Assembly: GCA_916048055.1 (NCBI GenBank)
Contig: CAJZHL010000012.1
Location: 496,001 to 560,000 of the forward strand
DNA: 64,000 bases
DNA from: Pedinophyceae sp. YPF-701
Taxonomy: Eukaryota; Chlorophyta; Pedinophyceae
Reading direction: 5' to 3'
Shown here: in pieces, positions 56,608 through 64,000 of the stretch
How the letters are laid out: each line of letters opens with the position of its first letter
Numbering within the stretch: position 1 is the first letter of the stretch
Notes under the pieces: model-generated
The model's input: only the letters and a program-made list of their open reading frames with translations
Told to the model about the DNA's origin: nothing
The model's database searches: none
Made by a program: the position numbers and the translations under genes

Positions 56608-57992
56608 TCACTGCTGCTCCTTCGCAGCCCGCGCTGCCAGGAGCGCCTCGACCTTCGTCCACGTGGCGCCGCCGCCCGGCCCCAGCCCCATGAACTTCAG
56701 GTCCGCGCCGTCGTACTGCGCGCCGCCGTCGAACTTCGCCGGCACCGCCGCGGCCAGCATCCCGCACCCCGCCGCCGCCGCAATGCCCGGCGTCGTCGCG
56801 CCCAGGTACGTGCAGTTCCGCGGCGGAACGCCCATCAGCGTCGACACCGCGGTCAGCCACGATGCCGTGAGGCCTGCAGGCGTAGACAGAGACAGCGCTG
56901 CACGTGAGCTGCGGGGCGGAGCGCGCACGCGCTGTCGCGGTCGTCGTCGCTGCTGGGGGGGTGTGCTGCGCGCCTGGCTGGCTCGAGGCCCCGACGCCCG
57001 CGCCGACGGTCACGCCCTTGAGGACGCGCGCGGCGCTGTACGCGGCCTCCATGCGGGCGTCCTTCGCGGCGCGCTGCACGGCCTTTTGCAACTTGTCGCC
57101 GGTCGCGGGCTCGCTGTCTGAGTCGGACGAGACCCCCCCGGGGGAGTTGTCCACGGGACACACCAGCACGGAGGCGGCGAGCTCGGGTCCGAGGTGTCCC
57201 AGGACGAGGTCCGTAAAGCCTTCGTTGGGCGCGGATGCTGTGTGTGTCACCAGGGCGACCTTGGCGCCCGCGGCGACGGCGCTGGAGACCAGGGCGTGCG
57301 CTCCGTCCCTGCATGGAGTGCCCACGGGGGGTGGCGGCCTGTGTGCTCGCGTCGTCACGATGCGGGCGGGCTGTTTGGTGAGGGGGAGGTAGAGCTGTCG
57401 CGCACACGGGGGCGCACCGGAGCGGGATTTTGCCCTTCACGACGAGGTCCTCGAGGATGGAGACCTTGCGCTGGTGGATTTCGAGAATGAACGCCTCGCG
57501 GGCGTACTTGTCCTCGCCAACCGTAGTAGGCCAGCCAAACGTCTCGAAGCTGACGTACAGCATGCCCAGCGGGGTGCCGTCCGCGTGCTTCCTGCAGGTG
57601 CCTCCGTCGATCTCGAGCAATGTCACCCGCCGCGACGTCGCGTCAGCCGCCCCGCGGCCCAAGCGGGCACGTCCCCTCGCTCGGCGCACCGCGCACGCCA
57701 GTGCCCCGCCGCTCTCTCACGCGCGGGGCGGGCCACTCGTTCGCGCGCACCTGAGGTCAGAGTAGGTCTTGGGGTCCCACTCGGGGTGCCCGCCCAGCTC
57801 GCCCTTCATGGACCTGAACGCCTCGTTGAAGGCAACGCGGTGGCCGTCTGCGTGCGCGTCCACCATGATGCTGTCGCTCTCGACCACGAGGCCCCACTCC
57901 GACGCTTTCGCAATGACGTGCGTCCGCCCCCGCGGAGCCACGCCGGCCGCGCGACGCGAGTTGCCGCGGGCCATGGGGAAACCCTCGGGCAT
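56608..57992 (-). CDS. CbbY-like HAD protein with degenerate catalytic motifs
   Basis: Related to plant plastid CbbY-type HAD phosphatases (xylulose-1,5-bisphosphate phosphatase group). Exon 1 (57751-57992) starts MPEGFPMARGNSRRAAGVAP and holds WGLVVESDSIMVDAHADGHR, then VAFNEAFRSM. Exon 2 contains SFETFGWPTTVGEDKYAREA and VSILEDLVVKGKIPLR. Exon 3 has ALVSSAVAAGAKVALVTHTA and GFTDLVLGHLGPELAASVL, then an acidic insert (NSPGGVSSDSDSEP). The end is LMGVPPRNCTYLGATTPGIA, then AAAAGCGMLAAAVPAKFDGG. The overall alignment with CbbY is good. However, motif I DxD is E-S-D, the motif III KKKPDP lysine region is absent, and motif IV EDS is GAT. A pseudo-phosphatase is therefore inferred. The start is uncertain and a transit peptide may lie upstream. 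Intron 1 begins with repeat copy B. Confidence 0.8.
57707..57750 (-). repeat. Introner-like repeat, copy B (start of HAD-like intron 1)
   Basis: 42 of 44 bases match 56201-56244. On the minus strand it starts exactly at the GT donor that follows TYSDL in the HAD-like gene and makes up over half of that short intron. The identity fades beyond the 44 bases. Confidence 0.75.
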
Positions 57993-58539
57993 GCCATGAC
58001 GTGCCGTTCCCCGCCGAACCCGCGCGCTGCGTGCCGCGCCGGGGCAGTGGGAGCGCTCCAGGGCAGCAGGTGGCGCCGGACGCGCGTTCGGAGGTCGCCC
58101 GAGCGCGGGGCGGGTCGCACGGAGCGACCCCAGAGCACATGCAGTGGAGTGGCGTCCGCCGACCATGTGCGCGAGATTGTGGACGCTCGCGCGCCGGGGA
58201 ACGCTGGACGGGACCGTGGGGAGCGCGGGGGTGGCTGGGTGGCGCGGCTCCGGGCTGCGATGGCGCGCGACGTGGCGGGAGTGCGCAGAGCTCCGTTGGT
58301 GCTTTCGCGGCGCGTCGACGCGGCCGAGGTGATTGATTCGCGCGTTTCCTGGAAGAAATGACGGCTGGCCGGCGTGCCGGCGCGCCAGAGGTGCGCGTGG
58401 ACGGGCCTGGCGGGTGCGCGGGGGGAGTCGGGGTCGTGCGCTAGAAGCCGGGCGGCATGGGGCGTTGCCGCGGCATGTGGGCGCCGCAGGGCACCCGCCC
58501 GCGGCACACGGTAGCCCTGGGCACTCGTGACGCGCCACC
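57993..58539. promoter_or_regulatory. Divergent promoter region (HAD-like / DnaJ)
   Basis: The 547 bases lie between two divergent starts. It may also hold an upstream transit-peptide exon of the HAD-like gene. No perfect heat-shock element was identified by eye. Confidence 0.4.
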
Positions 58540-60488
58540 ATGTTCGGCGGCATTCCTTTCGAGGACTTTTTCGGCGGGGGCGGCGGGATGCCTGGGGGCG
58601 CCGGGCGGGGCCCGCCCAAGGACGTGGACAACTCGAGGTGCGGGCCGCGATTCCCGGTCCAACGCGGCGCTCTCGCTCCGGGGCTGCCATGCGCCGGCTT
58701 GTGCGGCCCGCAGCCGCGCGCTGGCGTCCCGGGAGCGCGCTGATGCTAGCAGCGGCCTCGATGCCGTCTTTGGCCGCGAGCCGCGGCGCCTTGCCGCTGC
58801 CGGGGGCACCAGCCGAGGGCGTAAGTGGGGAATTTCCGCTCCCCACGAACGGCCCTGCACGCCACACCCCGAGCGCGGCCCACAGCCCGCGCGCCTGCTT
58901 GCTTGCCGAGCCGAGCGCGCTGGGCCTGCCGCCAGGCCGCCGCGCGGCCGCGGCGACCTCCGAGCGAGGTCGCAAGCCGCTTTTCATTATCCACGCCGCC
59001 CAGTTCCGGCCCGACACGGCCGCGGAGCCACCGTGGGCGCCGCGTGCGCGCCCACCGTGCCTGGAAGCGTCTTCGCTGTTCCAGGGTCGAGGAGCGCGCG
59101 GGCGCGCACAGGCCCGGCCTGACGCTCGCGTCGCCCCGCGCCGCCGCGTCGCAGGTTCTACGAGCTGCTGGGCGTGGCCAAGGACGCCGACGACAAGGAA
59201 ATCACCAAGGCATACCGAAAGAAGGCTATCAAAATGCACCCGGACAAGGGCGGGGACCCGGAGAAATTCGCCGAGATCAACGCCGCGTACGACGTGCTGA
59301 AGGACCCGAAGAAGAGGGAGATCTACGACAGGTCCGCCCGCCCCGCGCCCCCCGGAGCTCGGGAAGCCGCGATCTAAGTTGCCCGCGGGCCTGGTCGCGT
59401 CCCCGGCCGGTGGCGCAGCCCGCCCACCGCGCCGAGCGCCCCCCGCGGTCCCGCGCAGGTACGGCGAGGAGGCGATCAAGGAGGGCGCGGCGAGCGGGCA
59501 CGGCCGCGGCGCCGCGGACATTTTCGACATTTTCGGGGGCGGGGGCCGGCGCAGCCCGCGGGAGCGCAAGGCGCCGCCCGTGCAGCACCAGCTGCGCGTC
59601 ACGCTCGAGGACATGTACAACGGCACCACGCGCAAGATGCGCATGCAGCGCGGGAAGGAGTGCGGCGCGTGCAACGGCAAGGGCACCAAGTCGGGCCGCG
59701 AGCCACAGTGCAGCACGTGCCGCGGCCAGGGCGTCGTGCTCCTCGTCCAGCGCATGGGCCCGATGATCCAGCAGATCCAGCGGCCCTGCCAGGACTGCTC
59801 CGGCACGGGCAAGGCCGTCCCGGCCAGCGACCGCTGCGGCGAGTGCCACGGCAAGGCCAGCGTGCCCGAGACCAAGGAGTTCGAGATCCACGTGGAGAAG
59901 GGGATGAAGCACGGCGACAAGGTCGTCCTGCGCGGCGAGGGCGGCTTCACGGAGCCCGGCGTGCTCCCCGGCGACATCGTGTTCGTGCTGGTGCAAAAGG
60001 AGACGCCGCGCTTCAAGCGCATTCGGGCGGACCTGATCCACACGATGGAGGTGAGCCTCGCGGAGGCGCTCACGGGGGTGAACCGGACGATCGAGCACCT
60101 CGACGGGCACACGCTGTCGGTCAAGTCGAAGCCCGGCGAGGTGGTCAAGCCGCAGATGGTGCGCAAAATTGAGGGCAAGGGGATGCCGCTGCGCGGGCGG
60201 CCGTTCGAGCACGGCAACATGTACGTGATCTTCGAGGTGAAGTTCCCGGACACGCTGCCGGCGGAGATAGTCGCGTCGCTGAAGGGGCTGCTGGGGGCGC
60301 CCAGCGGGGAGGACATGGAGGAGGACGACCAGGCGGAGGAGGTGAAGCTGACGCCGATCGCGGACATCGAGCGGGAGCTGCGGATGCGGCAGGAGGAGCA
60401 GGCGCGCGCGGGCGCCGGGACGGAGGCGTACGACTCGGACAGCGAGGACGAGGACGGGCCGCGGGGCGTGCGGTGCGCACAGCAGTGA
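58540..60488 (+). CDS. DNAJA: Type I DnaJ (Hsp40) co-chaperone with CAQQ prenylation motif
   Basis: Cytosolic Ydj1/ATJ3-type co-chaperone that delivers clients to Hsp70 and stimulates its ATPase. Three exons join in phase (58540-58637, 59155-59331, 59459-60488) for 434 residues. It starts [20 protein letters not shown], a glycine-rich lead longer than in plant ATJ3. The J domain [20 protein letters not shown] contains HPD in [11 protein letters not shown] short G/F-like segment ([15 protein letters not shown]) follows. The zinc region has four repeats: [24 protein letters not shown] and CGECHGKA, the last lacking its final glycine. The substrate domain includes [18 protein letters not shown] and [16 protein letters not shown]. 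The protein ends VRCAQQ, the farnesylation box conserved in plant ATJ2/3, so membrane attachment is likely. Confidence 0.96.
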
Positions 60489-61362
60489 GGGGCGGCGGGG
60501 GCCGTGTGAGTGATGGAGGCGCGCGGGGTGGGTCGCGGAGGGCGCCGCGGTCGGCGCGCAGCGGGTGGGCGCGCCGGTGTGGCCCGTGCGCGGACGCGGG
60601 GTGTGTGCATGGGGCTGCCGCCTTGATCAGGACGATAGCACACCCGCGTTTCGTTTCGTGCGCGGGTGGTCAATTACTACTTTGTGTGCATGGGGGGGCG
60701 GTGTGTTGCTCGACTTGCGTCCTGTCGTTGTGCGTGCGCGGTGGTGGTCGTGCGCTGGCTTGGCGGGGGCGTTGCAGCGGACGTCTGGCTGCGCGGGAGA
60801 CGTGTTGCGGAGCGGGGCGTGGTGCACGCTGTGCAGTGGGGGTGCCGGGGCGCAGCGCAACGCTGTCTATACAAATGGCAGGTCCGTGCGCCCCTGCTGC
60901 GGGCGACGCGATAGTTCTTCGCTGACCTACGAGGACGCGAGCCGTCGTTCCGACATGAAGCGGGTGACGCGGTACGCACCAGGAGCGCGGCTCACAAACC
61001 ATAGGTCCCTCGCATAGCGCACACAACGACAACTATGCCGGTTGCGAAACGCGAGGTCTCCACTGCGTAGCGACGGACGGCGCCGCGGCCTCGTGGCCGT
61101 GCGCACATCTCGCCCGGGCGTGCGGCGATTGATAGCCCATTCAATCAAACATTCCTGATAGAAGACTCTCAAACACATCTTTGGGAGGAAATGGCGTGGC
61201 AGTCAAGCAGAAGCCGGAAACGACCGCGTGCATGTGCGGAACGCTCGCGCTCGCATCGCCTCGGCTGCGCCACGGCGAAATGCGTGACGCGGCGCAGCCA
61301 GCACGACACCCCCGACCCCCCCGCCCTCTGCGGAGGCGACACAGGGGGTCCAGCCGCCCGAA
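60489..61362. other. Convergent 3' spacer, no gene seen
   Basis: The 874 bases lie between the DnaJ stop and the EF-hand gene stop, which converge. The plus strand is G/T-rich at 60660-60850, and base composition drops toward AT around 61120-61180. Open frames are short and unrecognised. Confidence 0.5.
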
Positions 61363-63110
61363 TCAGACGCGGCTCGTCGCCTTCGCCTCGCCCTCGTCAT
61401 CCTCGTAATCCCCGGACGTGATCCGCGGCATCGCCCGCGCCCCGCTCCCGACCGCGTCCTCCGGCTGTGTCCCGTTGCCTGCCTTCTGCCCCCCCTTCGC
61501 CCCCATGCTCACCGACCGCCCGCCGATCGCCTTCTCGCCCCCCGCGGACTGCGACCGCTGCGACGCCTGCCGCTGCGCCGCGAGGCTCCGCCTCCGCCTC
61601 CGCCGGCGCCGCTCCTCGTCGCCGCCCGTCGACTGCCGCCCCCCCTTCAGGATGCTGTACGCCGGCTGCGGCTTCGGCGTCGACGCGGTGGGCGTGCGCC
61701 GGCGCCGGAAGATCCGCCGCACGGGCCCGTGCACCGAGTTCGAGGAGTTGTTGGGGTCCTCGTACTCCCCGTCCGACTCCTCAATCCCGCACCACGACCC
61801 GAGCGAGATGACGAAGTCCACGAAGGTGACCTTGTCGCTCGAGCTGTGCGTCATCTCCTTGAAGCGCTGCTCGCACACCTCCTGCATCGACGACCGCGAC
61901 CCCGCGCCCACCGAGCGCGGGCCCTTGTCGACGCTCACGGTGCTCTGCCCGCGCGACCCGACGCGCAGGCTCGACGGGACCAGGCTCGTCGGCGCCGCGC
62001 CAGCGTCCGTGATGTTGCTCGACCGCGGCACGCCCGCGCCGACGGAGGACTGCGGGCCGACCGGGGCGCGCACGCCGATCTCGGCGAGAGTGGTCGTTAC
62101 GTCGCTTTGCGTGACGAAGCCCTTCTGCTCGGCGTCGAAGAGGAGGTAGGACCAGATGGCGAGGTCGAGGGAGTTCCGGAGGGAGTCCTTCGCGATCGCG
62201 GGCACGCGCCCGGACGGCGTGGTCGGCACGGGGGCGTCGGCCTCGGGGGTCAACACCCCCCCGCCCTGGTCGGTCACGTCGAGGATGTGGAAGAGCGTGA
62301 GGAGCGCGAGGAACTCGCGGATCGTGATCTTCGTCGTGTGCTGCAGGTCGACCTCGGCGAACAGCTCGCGCAGCTCCCGCAGCGTGACGCCGCTCGACAG
62401 GAGGCCCGGGGCGCCGAGGAACTCCTGGAGGTTCAGGCGGCCGTCGCGGTCGACGTCGCAGTCCCGGAAGAGGTCCTCGCACTCGTGGAACCCCTCCGTG
62501 ATTTGCGGCATCAGCAGCATCATCTGGTTGAGCGTCTGCAACGAGTGTCACCACACCGGGGGGGGGGTTGTGAGCGCGCCGCTGGGGGGGGTGGGCGCGG
62601 CGGGGCGGAGGGGGGTCTGTGCCTGTGCCTGTGCGTGCGCGTTGGGGGCGGGTCGGGGAGCGGCTGTTCGTGCGGCGTGGGGCGGGGTGCGTACACACCT
62701 TGACTTGGGTGTCGTGCGTGCTGATGTACCTCTGAATCGCGAGGCCGAGCTTCTCTTCAAGTGCAGCGGACGAGTTGATGCATGCCATGGACGCTCGCGG
62801 CTGCGGCGCGCTGTCGCTGTCCATGGTGGCGGCCGTTTGCAGGCCGCCCCCCGAGACTGCGAGCACGGGGCGGACAAGGGGTCACGAGCCGGCGAAGGCG
62901 CACGAAGCGCTCGCTGGGAGGAAGCTCCGTCCGGCCGAGGCACGGCCCGGCCGTGCATTCGCCCGAGCGCGCAGCAGGGGCGCAACGAGGCGGCAGCGCA
63001 CGCGTACCGGAGGAGAGCTGCCGTACGGAGCGCAGCGGGCCGACATGATCGAGCTTCTCGGTCTTGATGTCCTCGTTGGGATTCTGGTTCTTCACGCACG
63101 CGTTCCCCAT
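61363..63110 (-). CDS. EF-hand protein with N-myristoylation/palmitoylation signal and basic tail
   Basis: Calcium-binding protein, exact family not recognised. Exon 1 starts MGNACVKNQNPNEDIKTEKL: Gly2 and Cys5 form a classic myristoyl/palmitoyl signal, so membrane anchoring is likely. It splices in phase 1 after RQLSS to VSGGGLQTAATMDSDS. That exon ends ALEEKLGLAIQRYISTHDTQ. The main exon starts LNQMMLLMPQITEGF. One EF-hand loop is canonical (DVDRDGRLNLQE). Others (DLQHTTKITIRE, DAEQKGFVTQSD) lack several ligands. A linker follows, then FKEMTHSSSDKVTFVDFVIS, perhaps a fourth degenerate hand. The C-terminal ~130 residues are basic and low-complexity with an eight-arginine run. The EF-hand part has the rough size of a CBL/frequenin-like sensor, but the tail is unusual. 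The start was chosen for the myristoylation context and phase. Confidence 0.82.
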
Positions 63111-64000
63111 CCCGACCGACCTCCGTGCGCGCTGGTGACGCGACCCTTGAGGGCCGTGCTCCTCCGTGCCTTGGACCGCGCGTGGGTGTCTGCACGGGGG
63201 GTCGCCGGCGCCTGTGAGGGCGCTGAACGTGTGGGGGACGTCCTGGGCGCGGGGCTGCGGAAATAGAGCCCGAACGCGCCCGTGCAAGGATTGCAGCAGC
63301 GGCAAGGGAGTATACGGAGCGGCAGCGGCAGGTCCGACGCGGCTCAGGCAGCGCAGTCGACGCGAAAATATGTTACAAATGGGCCTCGCGCCCTCGCTCA
63401 CGGACGGCGCGTCGACGCGCGTCGCTCGCGCCGTGAACCGCACATGACAGGCAACGTCCGGCCCGGGACGGGCCGCTGGGCGCTGCTACGGCGACATGCG
63501 ATGACGCACACACCTGTCAGGCGCTAGTCGCAGAGGATCTCAGGCGCCAGCCGCTCTAGCGCAACCAGCACTCCGGCCTCAGCCAAACAGCAGTTGGCGG
63601 GATCCCCCGTCTGCTGGCCGCGTTCACGAACTATCGCACGACTCTCCCCCGCTGCTGACGACCTGTACACAACCTCTCGTGCCCCCGCGGCGAGGCCGCG
63701 CAACGAGCCGGCCGCGCTGCGCCGCCCAGTCAGCCTGCGGATCGGCATGAAAGCGAGAGGCCCCACTTGATTCGCGGGGGGCCCGTGCTGGCCGGCCGCG
63801 TCTCGTCGGCCTGCCGCGGCGGTCCGTGTGACCAGTTCGGGCTTCGCAGGCGGCGGAAACTGCTTGCGGAGCGACCGTCGGGGGCACAATGCCGCTAAAG
63901 GACCGCACCAACGCTCGACGGGCGAGCCTGGCCAGCCCCGGCGGCAAGGTACGAGCGCGTCGCGCACGGGAGGCGCTGCGAGCGATGAAGAAGCCGCTCG
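63111..64000. other. Window end, no supported gene
   Basis: The EF-hand gene's promoter should lie at the start of this 0.9 kb. Frames near the right edge have no recognisable domain. A gene running off the edge cannot be excluded. Confidence 0.4.

Noticed and set aside
63524-63967. 147-codon minus-strand open frame at the window end
   Set aside because: No recognisable motif or splice support and typical shadow composition.

Overview
The window is nuclear DNA of a very GC-rich green alga. Nearly every gene is split by short GT-AG introns. The gene set is plant-like: AKR2 for plastid outer-envelope targeting, Mg-protoporphyrin IX methyltransferase (CHLM), a starch-debranching isoamylase, SOUL and CbbY-like plastid proteins, and alanine/arginine-rich transit peptides. 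The nuclear genes are eukaryotic: an ORC subunit, cap methyltransferase, PAN2, a TFIP11-like spliceosome factor and a Pol epsilon histone-fold subunit. A high-GC chlorophyte or prasinophyte-grade alga fits; I cannot name the species. Because of the GC bias, long open frames occur on both strands. I kept only frames with recognisable domains or with exons whose splice phases join.

Layout. 0.2-3.9 kb (+): POLE3-like subunit, AKR2, tRNA-Arg(TCT). 3.9-7.5 kb (-): TFIP11-like G-patch splicing factor, divergent from 8.1-11.3 kb (+), which holds a plastid protein with paired CDExGC motifs and a SOUL haem-binding protein. 12.1-15.2 kb (+): an 897-residue disordered coiled-coil protein. 15.3-18.1 kb (-): CHLM and a second, probably thylakoid-lumenal, methyltransferase. 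19.0-21.5 kb (+): bacterial-type ammonium transporter with a long presequence. 21.7-25.6 kb (-): chitin synthase-like GT2. 26.7-30.0 kb (+): isoamylase. 30.4-31.9 kb (-): unknown coiled-coil protein. 32.1-33.8 kb (+): mRNA cap methyltransferase. 33.8-35.8 kb: no supported gene. 35.9-41.5 kb (-): a giant disordered SRAA/KGK-repeat protein. 42.5-44.1 kb (-): Tas-like aldo-keto reductase. 44.8-49.2 kb (+): ORC2 with a long N-terminal extension. 49.5-56.2 kb (-): OTU deubiquitinase and PAN2. 56.6-58.0 kb (-): degenerate CbbY-like HAD protein. 58.5-60.5 kb (+): prenylated type I DnaJ. 61.4-63.1 kb (-): EF-hand protein with an N-myristoylation signal.

Genes do not form operons. Neighbouring genes are independent housekeeping units with several divergent promoter regions. 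Plastid and carbon/nitrogen functions (CHLM, the lumenal methyltransferase, ammonium transporter, isoamylase, SOUL, CbbY-like) are interspersed with nucleic-acid machinery. The points most worth a second look are the ORC2 N-terminal extension with weak internal repeats, the CbbY-like protein that has lost HAD catalytic residues, a 44-bp sequence shared between an intron start and the PAN2 upstream region (introner-like), the ammonium transporter with a plastid-style presequence, and the apparent lumenal methyltransferase.
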